DNA of 33,449 nt from Gammaproteobacteria bacterium (GTDB lineage Bacteria; Pseudomonadota; Gammaproteobacteria; Pseudomonadales; Azotimanducaceae). The stretch lies in the NCBI GenBank assembly GCA_009842245.1, contig VYFT01000016.1, forward strand, positions 1-33,449, in the 5' to 3' direction. How positions within the stretch are numbered: the first letter of the stretch is position 1; the number at the start of each line of letters is the position of its first letter. Shown here one piece after another: positions 7,689 through 14,988 of the stretch. The position numbers and the translations under genes were made by a program. The notes below the pieces were generated by a model. That model worked only from the letters and a program-made list of their open reading frames with translations. It was not told where the DNA came from and made no database searches.

Positions 7689-8801
7689 CTACTCTGATGC
7701 AATCGCGACTTTCTGACCTGGATATACTCCGACGAGTGAACCTATGACGATCCCGTCGCCGTAGTCAAACGCAACAATTGTCAGTTCGTCGTCTCTACGT
7801 TCAATTATTTGCGGTGTCACGCGTTCCAACAATCCATCGCGGACAATCCAAAGCGTCGAGTTTGCTTGTTCAGCAATCTCAGGTATGTGATAGACATTAC
7901 TTTGTTCTCGACCGAACACCCTCACTGAGACAAAATTCCCTGGTACCAACGGTGTCGATAACTCCGGAAACTCTAAGTAGAGCGATGAAGCGCGGCTCCG
8001 AAGATCGGCTGACGCGGAAATTCGATCGACGACTGCTGTAAGCTCTGTTTCATTGACGAACACTAATGCGTCGCGCTCCGCAACGGGAGCAAGTAGGCTT
8101 AGTTCGGCACTAGATATCGGTACTTCAACTTCTAAGGAACTCAGATCAAACGACGTACCAAATGGTTGACCTTTACTAACCCATTGACCCACACCGATCT
8201 GAGACGACAACACGCGGCCGTCAAAGGGCAGAGAGAACTCCGTGCGAGCTAGTTCCAATTTCGCCGCGGATAATTGCGCGTTCGCCACGGCAATATTGGC
8301 CTCTGCCTGGCTGATCTGAGGGAGCTTGGCAACCAAGTCTGGTACATCTCCGTCGTGTAGCAGCGTCCAATTCTCGCGCGCGGCTTGACTCTCAGCTTTT
8401 CGCAATTCAAGATTCGCTTGAGCGACTAGAAGATTCGCGTCCGCTTGTGCTACAAGCAGCTCAGCGTCTGTGGAGTCGATCCTGAGCAGTACCTCATCTT
8501 TTTGAAACGAGCCACCGGTACGTAGATTGGGTGAAACCCATGCCACCGTTCCCGCGACTTGTGGTATTAATGGCACAATGTTTCGCGCCACCACAGATCC
8601 TGTGGATTCGAGGCTAAGTTGCCGGGTTTCTACATCAGGTCGGATGACGAAAACGCTTCGGACAGACAAATCGGCCTGTCCGATATTCGACTCTTCCGAT
8701 TGAATCTCTTCAACAGTCGGCGCACGCGAAAAGTAGTAAACTGCGCCTAGGAATAAGACGATAACGATGATCTGGATGATACCAAATATGACGTTTTTCA
8801 T
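7689..8801 (-). CDS. RND efflux periplasmic adaptor (membrane fusion protein, HlyD/AcrA-like)
   Basis: The adaptor links the inner-membrane permease to an outer-membrane channel. From ATG 8801 the product has 370 residues: an N-terminal membrane anchor ('FGIIQIIVIVLFLGAVYYF'), a lipoyl half-motif ('GSVVARNIVPLIPQVAGTVAWVSPNLRTGGSFQKDEVLLRID'), a short coiled-coil hairpin rich in Ala, Leu and Gln ('AQADANLLVAQANLELRKA'), the second lipoyl half ('ARTEFSLPFDGRVLSSQIGVGQWVSKGQPFG'), and beta-barrel and membrane-proximal domains. An in-frame TTG lies upstream at 8834, but ATG 8801 leads directly into the anchor. The gene begins 81 bases downstream of tRNA-Met on the same strand, so the two may share a transcript. 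Confidence 0.92.
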   Translation of the reverse strand: MKNVIFGIIQIIVIVLFLGAVYYFSRAPTVEEIQSEESNIGQADLSVRSVFVIRPDVETRQLSLESTGSVVARNIVPLIPQVAGTVAWVSPNLRTGGSFQKDEVLLRIDSTDAELLVAQADANLLVAQANLELRKAESQAARENWTLLHDGDVPDLVAKLPQISQAEANIAVANAQLSAAKLELARTEFSLPFDGRVLSSQIGVGQWVSKGQPFGTSFDLSSLEVEVPISSAELSLLAPVAERDALVFVNETELTAVVDRISASADLRSRASSLYLEFPELSTPLVPGNFVSVRVFGREQSNVYHIPEIAEQANSTLWIVRDGLLERVTPQIIERRDDELTIVAFDYGDGIVIGSLVGVYPGQKVAIASE

Positions 8802-8882
8802 GAAGACTTCAGATGTAGTACCTTGCGTGAGCAAAAACGACCAGCAACTGATTGCACTAGTGTTTGATTGAAAATTGTTTGT

Positions 8883-8959
8883 TGGTAGCTACGGTTGGAC
8901 TTGAACCAACGACCCCAGCATTATGAGTGCTGTGCTCTTACCGACTGAGCTACGTAGCC
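8883..8959 (-). tRNA. metT: tRNA-Met(CAU), elongator type
   Basis: A complete cloverleaf is seen on the minus strand with a 3' CCA encoded at 8883-8885. The anticodon stem CAGCA/TGCTG encloses loop CTCATAA with anticodon CAT. The T-arm is GTTGG-TTCAAGT-CCAAC. The body (GGCTACGTAGCTCAG...) closely matches E. coli elongator tRNA-Met rather than initiator tRNA, which has a C1-A72 mismatch and a GGG/CCC anticodon stem. The first acceptor pair is G1-U72 here (the strand reads CGTAGCT before A73), a wobble in place of G-C. tRNA-Ile2 is the other CAU reader and is a less good match. Confidence 0.95.
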
Positions 8960-9000
8960 AAATTTCCGTGAATCGCTACATTTTAATAATGTACTTTTTG

Positions 9001-9016
9001 ATAGATCATGATCTAT
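9001..9016. other. Perfect 16-bp palindrome upstream of tRNA-Met
   Basis: ATAGATCATGATCTAT is identical to its own reverse complement. It sits between the downstream DUF2799 gene end (9042) and tRNA-Met (8959), roughly 40-57 bases upstream of the tRNA. This is where a tRNA promoter or an operator would lie. It could also fold as a 6-bp stem with a CATG loop. No clear -35 box accompanies it. Confidence 0.4.
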
Positions 9017-9041
9017 TCAGAGTACTTGGCCAGTACCTTTT

Positions 9042-9785
9042 CTATGGATTAGCGTCGATTCCACGAGCTTCGTCGTCAACTTCTGGGTATTCAATTATCT
9101 CCTCTTCCTGAAAGCCATTATCACTAGCTTCGTCGAGAGCTCTTCGGTATTCAATCATCGCCTCAGCTTTGAGTTCTTGTAATTCCTCAATCTCTGTTTT
9201 CGCATCAAGAATGTCTTGACGCCGCGCTGCACGTTCTTCCGCTGTATCCAGCGGGGAGCTCGTCAGGTCCGGATTTAAACTTTGACCAAGCCATGTTTCT
9301 TCGATTTCGTCTATTCGATTCTGCCAAATCCGAATTTGGTCATAGTTTTCGCTTATCGTACGGTCGAGGTCTTCGATAGTTTTTTCCGTGGAGTACAAGT
9401 TGTAGCCGAGCGAGTGTCCGTCTAAGAAGAGTTTCTCAGACGATTCGGAACACACGTTTCGATATTCTCTCCCCTGACGACCCTCAGAATACCCGACACT
9501 GCGAGTACAAAAGAACTCCAAGCCTTTCGTTCGGCCCTCAGAATACTTCGCAACGTCTGGAATCACATCGTACTTCGCACAGGTGTCTACATATTCATCA
9601 AACTGCTCCGATTCCACCCCAGATTCTCCGTCACGAAGACCAATCTCGTACCAATCGCCTTCCAAGCAAAGCGTTTTATTGAGCGAAGCGCAACCTGCAA
9701 ATCCCAAAAATGCAGCCATAACCGTTACCACAAATGCAGCCGAGCGTATCGCTGTCTTAAGACAAACTGGATTCTTGTGATTCAT
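9042..9785 (-). CDS. DUF2799 lipoprotein, copy 1 (full length)
   Basis: The 247-residue product has an N-terminal signal with a lipobox-like GFAGC and lipidation expected at Cys32. Next is a DUF2799 domain: 'CLEGDWYEIGLRDGESG', then Tyr-Cys-Gly repeats ('FDEYVDTCAKYDV', 'KYSEGRTKGLEFFCTRSVGYSEGRQGREYRNVCS'). The second half is Glu/Arg-rich, likely a coiled coil ('IEDLDRTISENYDQIRIWQNRIDEIEE', 'DAKTEIEELQELKAEAMIEYRRALDEA'), with an acidic tail. The family's function is not established; a cell-envelope role follows from the lipid anchor. The residue at lipobox -3 is Phe rather than Leu, which is less usual. It is the second of two tandem paralogues, reading leftward. Confidence 0.85.
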   Translation of the reverse strand: MNHKNPVCLKTAIRSAAFVVTVMAAFLGFAGCASLNKTLCLEGDWYEIGLRDGESGVESEQFDEYVDTCAKYDVIPDVAKYSEGRTKGLEFFCTRSVGYSEGRQGREYRNVCSESSEKLFLDGHSLGYNLYSTEKTIEDLDRTISENYDQIRIWQNRIDEIEETWLGQSLNPDLTSSPLDTAEERAARRQDILDAKTEIEELQELKAEAMIEYRRALDEASDNGFQEEEIIEYPEVDDEARGIDANP

Positions 9786-9806
9786 GGCTCTTGGCTTGTG
9801 CTGTTT

Positions 9807-10559
9807 CTATGGGGTAGGTTCGATTCTACGAGCTTCATCACGAGCTTCGAGGTACATAATTTACGCCTATTCCTGAAAGCCTTTTATTTCAGCTGTTTTG
9901 ATAGCTTTATGGTACTCAACTATCGCCTTACCTCTGAGCTCTTGTAATTTCTCAAGCTCAATTTTCGCATCGATAATGTCTAGACTCGGCGCAGTAATTT
10001 GGTCGATCTGATCATCGATGATTAGTGTATCGGTGCTCAGCAGGTCCGAAAGCGCATCACTAAGCTCTTCCCCTTCGTTTTCGTCTCTTAGTTTCTGCCA
10101 CATCAGAATCTCTTCGTATTTTTCACCTATCTCGCGTGTGAGGTCTTTGATAGTCTCTTCTGCGGAGTATATGTTGAAACCTAGCAAGTGTCCTTCTAAG
10201 AACTGTTCCTCAGGCGTTCCGGAACAAACATTTCGGTACTTTCTACCCTGACGACCCTCCGAATACCCAACACTGCGAGTACAAAAGAACTCCAAGCCTT
10301 TCGTTCGGCCCTCAGAATATTTCGCAAAATCAGGAAGCACGTCGTATTTCGCACAGGTGTCCACATATTCATCAAACTGCTTTGACTCCACACCAGACTC
10401 GCCGTCACGAAGACCGATCTCGTACCAATCGCCTTCCAAGCACAGCGTTTTATTGAACGAAGCGCAACCCGAAAACATCAAAAGTGTAGCCGTGACAATC
10501 GCGACAAATGTAGCCGAGCGTATCACGGTCTTACGACAGACAGGATCCTTTTGATTTAT
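9807..10559 (-). repeat. Tandem-duplicated unit, upstream copy of the DUF2799 gene
   Basis: This block aligns along its whole length with 9042-9785. At the 5' side, the first copy's GCCATGAATCACAAG matches ACCATAAATCAAAAG here. At the 3' side both copies end in-frame with a Pro codon and TAG exactly 20 codons after a shared 'GFQE'. The signal region and DUF2799 domain are nearly identical. The coiled-coil half has diverged strongly and differs slightly in length. Confidence 0.85.
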
Positions 10560-10658
10560 GGTTCTTGACTTTGCGATAGCAAATTTTGAGGTTTCACTCG
10601 AATTAGAATTGAAAAAACTCAATGGCATCGAAAGAAATAAAATTTTATGATCTGTCAT
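9867..10658 (-). CDS. DUF2799 lipoprotein, copy 2 (altered ends)
   Basis: This paralogue of the gene at 9042-9785 has 263 residues. The DUF2799 domain ('CLEGDWYEIGLRDGESG...GRTKGLEFFCTRSVGYSEGRQGRKYRNVC') is almost identical to copy 1. The ancestral ATG has become ATA at 10557-10559. A new ATG at 10658, with a good GAGGG ribosome binding site 9 bases upstream, gives a 33-residue extension in front of the old signal peptide. At the 3' end, GAG has become TAG (9867-9869) and a TAA follows two codons later, removing 20 residues of the tail. Whether the long N-region still works as a lipoprotein signal (FSGC) is uncertain. Conservation of the domain argues that it was under selection until recently. 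Confidence 0.75.
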   Translation of the reverse strand: MTDHKILFLSMPLSFFNSNSSETSKFAIAKSRTINQKDPVCRKTVIRSATFVAIVTATLLMFSGCASFNKTLCLEGDWYEIGLRDGESGVESKQFDEYVDTCAKYDVLPDFAKYSEGRTKGLEFFCTRSVGYSEGRQGRKYRNVCSGTPEEQFLEGHLLGFNIYSAEETIKDLTREIGEKYEEILMWQKLRDENEGEELSDALSDLLSTDTLIIDDQIDQITAPSLDIIDAKIELEKLQELRGKAIVEYHKAIKTAEIKGFQE

Positions 10659-10719
10659 GACAATTCACCCTCTCTAACCCTACCTAGTTACTGGTGTCCT
10701 AATTCACCGGAATCTAGCT

Positions 10720-10749
10720 TTGGTCAAGCTCATGTAACCCTGATTATAT
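10720..10749 (+). promoter_or_regulatory. Possible promoter for putA
   Basis: TTGGTC (10720-10725) and TTATAT (10744-10749) are 18 bases apart and lie about 30 bases before the putA ATG. The match to sigma-70 consensus is moderate. Confidence 0.35.
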
Positions 10750-10777
10750 CACGATAAAGTGTTTGTATTTCCAACCT

Positions 10778-13700
10778 ATGAGTGAATTGCCCCCATCTCG
10801 TTCTGCGCTGAACTCGCTCGATGAATCGTTCGTTCAAATAAGTCGGCATTTGCTTCGATCCGAAACCGAAGTCGTGCAAGAACTACTGGAAGTATACAAC
10901 CCTACGAGTCCCCAATCTACCGATATCGCGAGACACGCATCTGCACTTGTTGCCAAGTGCCGAAAACGAAAAAACTCGGTCCCCTTCGTGGAAAAGTTTC
11001 TGCATCAGTATGGACTCTCAAGCGACGAGGGCGTGGCGTTACTTTCACTAGTGGAAGCGTTGTTGCGAGTTCCAGACAAACGAACTGCCGACATACTTAC
11101 GCTTGAAAAATTTCAGGAAGGAAATTGGGGTAAACACTCGCAAAGCAGTGGCTCCTTGCTTGTGAATCTTGCTACGCTGATGATGGTGATGACCAGTCGT
11201 CTATTCCCTGCAGATGAATCAGGTAGCATTGATAAATTGGACACGAGTCTGTCGAGTATTCCAGAAGCTGGACTTCGGCGAGTGATGCTCGCGGTCGTGA
11301 ACTTTCTTGCGCTCGCATTCGTGTCGGGACCCACAATTCAAAGCGCGATTGCCCGCGCCAAAGAACCAGCCTCCTTCGACATGTTGGGGGAAGGTGCGAG
11401 AACGCTTGACGCGGCCGATCGCTACTTTGACTCCTATAAGGATGCTATTGACGCAATCGCATCAGCTCAAAACAACAACTCCAACTTGGACCATAGCCTA
11501 TCAGTAAAGCTGACAGCGTTGTATCCAAAAGTCCATCCGCTCAATGAAAACGACGCGGTCGATGCTTTGTTCTCAAAAACAGAACAGTTGTGTATTCACG
11601 CAGCTAACTCGGACTTGAGTGTCACCGTCGATGCGGAGGAAAGTGATCGTTGCGACATTAACTTACGAGTAGTAGAAAAGCTATTGGCAAGTTCCAAATT
11701 GAAAGATTGGGACGGTTTAGGTGTCGTCGTACAAGGCTATGCTAAACGGGCATTAAAGCTCGTGGATTGGCTGGCAGAACTCGCGACACAATATCGAACG
11801 AAGCTTAACGTTCGACTAGTGAAAGGGGCGTACTGGGATGCCGAGATAAAGATTGCCCAGGTGAATGGTTTCGAAGCCTACCCCGTTTTTACCCGCAAAG
11901 AGAACACCGACTTGTGTTTTCTTGCGTGCATTCCTCGTTTATTCCAACACGCGGACAGATTGTTTCCTCAATTCGCTACGCATAACGCGCATACGATAGC
12001 GACCGTTCACACCCTAGCTAAGGGTCGGGATTTCGAGTTTCAACGGTTGTACGGAATGGGAGAACTTCTTTACGAAGAAGTTTCTCGACTCTTTCCGAAC
12101 AGCCCTAAGGTGCGTGTCTATTCGCCAGTAGGTGTATATGAAGACCTAGTACCTTATCTCATGCGTCGGTTGCTGGAAAACGGTGCCACTTCCAACTTTG
12201 TTTACCGTATCTTCAATGAGGATTTGAGTGTCGCTGACGTGAGTCAAAATCCTCATGGCCTAGTTTCGACAGCAAAGGAGCACCAACATCCTAAAATTCC
12301 GTTACCTATAGACCTATATGGAGATCAACGGAGAAATTCCATCGGAGTGGACTTTGGGAATACTATAACGCGTACGCGTTTTCGTAGCCAGGTCGAACGT
12401 TGGCAAACTAAGAACTGGAACTTGAGCGACTCTGGCGTAGTCGTGAAAAATCCAGCAGTCAGCACCGATGTGGTTGGGTCGTTTAAACAGTTTAGCACAT
12501 CCGATATCGAACCACTTCTTACGACGCTGTCAGAATCTATTGAAGACTGGTCCATGCTTGAGGTTGATGAACGCTGCCAGCGCATCGAACGATGGGCCGA
12601 CGCAATTCATGAACATCGTCCTGAACTCACTGCACTACTACAACGAGAAGCTGGTAAAACTGTAGAAGACGCAGTAACCGAACTGCGTGAAGCAGAGGAC
12701 TTTTGCCGTTTCTACGCTGCCGAGGCTCGCTCACTGCTTGTACCTCAAGAGCTTCCTTCCCCAACAGGCGAGTCTAACCTACTCCTGCTGTGTCCTCGAG
12801 GATTGTTCGTATGCATCAGTCCTTGGAACTTTCCGGCTTCGATTTTTGTAGGACCGATAGCCGCCGCGTTGGTGACTGGCAATACAGTCGCGGCAAAGCC
12901 AGCACCACAAACAAGCTTGATTGCACTCAGACTTGCACAGCTAGCGATCGAAGTTGCAGGGATTCCACCTACTGTGTTTGCCGTACTACCTGGAGGCGAT
13001 GATGTCGGTAAAGAACTAGTCGCCAGTCCACGAATCGACGGGGTTGCTTTCACAGGGTCTGAGACCGCCGCGCGGGCGATCAATAGATCACTGGCGGCAA
13101 AAGAGAGCGCCCTCACACCACTAATCGCCGAAACCGGTGGAGTAAACGTGATGATCGTTGACTCTACCGCACAGTTTGAGCACGCTACAGACGACATCAT
13201 TCACTCTGCCTTCAAGAGTGCGGGCCAACGCTGTTCAGCCTTGCGCTTACTTTGCGTACAGGAAGACATCGCAGAGCCTCTGTTAGAGATGTTGCGTGGC
13301 GCAATCGACACTCTGAAACTGGGAGATCCAACTGATTGGTCCGTCGACGTTGGACCAGTGATTGATCCTGAAGCGAAGCAAAGGCTTGAAGCCGCTATCG
13401 CCGAGTATGAAGTTCTACATTCACACCAGTCAGACATCGATGCAGACGGGTACTTTGTACGACCGACCATCGTAAATGTTGAAGATATCGCAAAATTTCA
13501 TACCGAACACTTTGGACCGATCTTGGGTTTCTACAAGTATCAACGTGGGGATGTAGCTAAGGTAATCGATCAAGCTAACGCACTAGGTTACGGGTTAACG
13601 TTTGGAATCCATAGTCGTTTAAACTCAACAATTGAACGATTTACCTCAAACATGAAAGTAGGAAACATGTACGTCAATAGGACCATGACTGGTGCTGTGG

Positions 13701-13849
13701 TCGGGACACAGCCGTTTGGCGGCGAAGGTCTATCGGGAACCGGTCCTAAAGCTGGTGGGTCTCTATACTTGACTAGATTTGTGGTAGAACGCGTCGTCAC
13801 TCGCAATGAAACCGCAACCGGCGGCAATCTCACGCTCATGAAGCTCTGA
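10778..13849 (+). CDS. putA: Bifunctional proline dehydrogenase / P5C dehydrogenase PutA
   Basis: PutA oxidises proline to glutamate in two steps, passing electrons to quinone via FAD and then to NAD. The product has 1023 residues from ATG 10778 (a TTG at 10763 is an alternative). It opens with an alpha-helical arm, then the FAD-binding proline dehydrogenase barrel ('GLGVVVQGYAKRALKLVDWLAEL', 'RLVKGAYWDAEIKIAQVNGFEAYPVFTRK'). The aldehyde dehydrogenase domain has catalytic Glu785 in 'AETGG' and nucleophile Cys819 in 'GQRCSALR'. It ends soon after 'FGGEGLSGTGPKAGG'. The ribbon-helix-helix DNA-binding domain and the C-terminal domain of E. coli PutA (1320 residues) are missing. This is the short class that cannot repress its own gene. 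Confidence 0.95.
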   Translation: MSELPPSRSALNSLDESFVQISRHLLRSETEVVQELLEVYNPTSPQSTDIARHASALVAKCRKRKNSVPFVEKFLHQYGLSSDEGVALLSLVEALLRVPDKRTADILTLEKFQEGNWGKHSQSSGSLLVNLATLMMVMTSRLFPADESGSIDKLDTSLSSIPEAGLRRVMLAVVNFLALAFVSGPTIQSAIARAKEPASFDMLGEGARTLDAADRYFDSYKDAIDAIASAQNNNSNLDHSLSVKLTALYPKVHPLNENDAVDALFSKTEQLCIHAANSDLSVTVDAEESDRCDINLRVVEKLLASSKLKDWDGLGVVVQGYAKRALKLVDWLAELATQYRTKLNVRLVKGAYWDAEIKIAQVNGFEAYPVFTRKENTDLCFLACIPRLFQHADRLFPQFATHNAHTIATVHTLAKGRDFEFQRLYGMGELLYEEVSRLFPNSPKVRVYSPVGVYEDLVPYLMRRLLENGATSNFVYRIFNEDLSVADVSQNPHGLVSTAKEHQHPKIPLPIDLYGDQRRNSIGVDFGNTITRTRFRSQVERWQTKNWNLSDSGVVVKNPAVSTDVVGSFKQFSTSDIEPLLTTLSESIEDWSMLEVDERCQRIERWADAIHEHRPELTALLQREAGKTVEDAVTELREAEDFCRFYAAEARSLLVPQELPSPTGESNLLLLCPRGLFVCISPWNFPASIFVGPIAAALVTGNTVAAKPAPQTSLIALRLAQLAIEVAGIPPTVFAVLPGGDDVGKELVASPRIDGVAFTGSETAARAINRSLAAKESALTPLIAETGGVNVMIVDSTAQFEHATDDIIHSAFKSAGQRCSALRLLCVQEDIAEPLLEMLRGAIDTLKLGDPTDWSVDVGPVIDPEAKQRLEAAIAEYEVLHSHQSDIDADGYFVRPTIVNVEDIAKFHTEHFGPILGFYKYQRGDVAKVIDQANALGYGLTFGIHSRLNSTIERFTSNMKVGNMYVNRTMTGAVVGTQPFGGEGLSGTGPKAGGSLYLTRFVVERVVTRNETATGGNLTLMKL

Positions 13850-13891
13850 CTGTCGCTCTTTTACTAACCAACTGGATCGCTTGTGTATCTC

Positions 13892-13919
13892 TTGAATAAG
13901 AGCAGAGCAACCATAATAT
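13892..13919 (+). promoter_or_regulatory. Sigma-70 promoter upstream of the yccA-like gene
   Basis: A -35 box TTGAAT (13892-13897) and a -10 box TAATAT (13914-13919) are 16 bases apart. A start about 7 bases later would give a leader of roughly 33 bases before the ATG at 13959. Confidence 0.5.
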
Positions 13920-13958
13920 AAAAGAACAAGTGACAATAAGACGACACAGGAGTTCAAC

Positions 13959-14624
13959 ATGCCATTAATAGCTGCTTCTCAGGTTATTCGTACGAGAGAA
14001 CAAGCCATTGAGGTTAACAGTGTTCTCCGCAACACTTACATTTTGCTAGCGTTGATGATTGCAGTCTGCGCAGGGGCAACGGTTGTAGCGGTGCACATGC
14101 CTTTTCGCCCTCCATTTTTGGTACTGTTGATAGGAATCATCGGGCTACCGTTCGCGATCCAAGCAACAGCCCGTAGCGCTATTGGGCTTCTTTTAAGCTT
14201 CGTCTATGCAGCATTCCTAGGTTTTTGGGGTGCGCCGTTAGTTGTGTTGGTGTTGCAGATCAACCCTATGCTAATCACGCAGGCATTAGGGATCACCGCA
14301 GCGACGTTCGTCGGGTTATCGATGTACACGATCATCAGGCGAGCTGATTTCAGTTGGCTCGGTCAATTCCTATTCGTCTCCGTGTTCGCAATAATTGGAA
14401 TATTCATCCTATCGTTGTTTGTTCGTTTCGGTGAACCGATTCAAATAGTGATTAGTGCTTTCTTTATCATCTTTGCATCGGCACTGATCTTATTTCAAAC
14501 CAGTCAGATAGTATTAGGCGGCGAGCGCAACTACATCGTCGCCGCGACCACCTTGTTTGCAGGACTATGGATATTGTTCATGTACATTCTTCAACTACTC
14601 GCGATATTCTCGGGGAGAGAATAA
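13959..14624 (+). CDS. yccA: Bax inhibitor-1 / YccA family membrane protein
   Basis: The 221-residue protein has seven likely transmembrane segments. It matches E. coli YccA in order and wording: 'VLRNTYILLALMIAV' near the start, 'ISAFFIIFASALILFQTSQIVLGGERNYI' in the middle, and a final 'LLAIFSGRE' like the family's 'SRD' end. YccA binds and restrains the membrane protease FtsH, protecting SecY when export jams. That role is inferred here from family membership. The ATG is preceded by a clear AGGAG 7 bases away. In many gammaproteobacteria yccA is followed by tusE; here a different small gene follows. Confidence 0.85.
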   Translation: MPLIAASQVIRTREQAIEVNSVLRNTYILLALMIAVCAGATVVAVHMPFRPPFLVLLIGIIGLPFAIQATARSAIGLLLSFVYAAFLGFWGAPLVVLVLQINPMLITQALGITAATFVGLSMYTIIRRADFSWLGQFLFVSVFAIIGIFILSLFVRFGEPIQIVISAFFIIFASALILFQTSQIVLGGERNYIVAATTLFAGLWILFMYILQLLAIFSGRE

Positions 14625-14697
14625 CTCAGCTGCACAGAACACTAAATTTAGCTGTTAGATCCGAACGGGTCTATTCCGTAGTTCTCCGGGACAGTAA

Positions 14698-14988
14698 ATG
14701 TCTACGTCGCGAGCACCGGTTGAAGCTGTCTATTCGGTTGACATACCCGTAGGCCACAAATCGTGCACCGTGAGGGTGCTACCTGACAATGAATTGCGTC
14801 TTTATGTAGCGAATTGTTTGCGAAAGAGGAGCAATTTGAAAGATGGATTTGAGATCCAGTATGTTTCGAGTAATGTCGAACTCTACTGGGAAGAGCACCA
14901 CTTCATTGAAGCTCGTTATGACTGTACAAACCGAACCCTTCAAGTCTCTGTAAACCGACGTACTGTGTTCGAAACGTTCGTAGCTTAA
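14698..14988 (+). CDS. Small hypothetical protein
   Basis: The 96-residue product is not one I recognise. It has no signal peptide or membrane segment. It is a mixed alpha/beta sequence with three Cys ('HKSCTVRVLP', 'VANCLRKRS', 'YDCTNRTLQVSVNRRTVFETF') and alternating polar/non-polar residues that suggest beta strands. It begins 74 bases after the yccA-like gene on the same strand and may be carried on the same transcript. Its TAA stop overlaps the TAA of the converging RND permease gene. Coding status rests on the open frame and tight packing with both neighbours. Confidence 0.55.
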   Translation: MSTSRAPVEAVYSVDIPVGHKSCTVRVLPDNELRLYVANCLRKRSNLKDGFEIQYVSSNVELYWEEHHFIEARYDCTNRTLQVSVNRRTVFETFVA

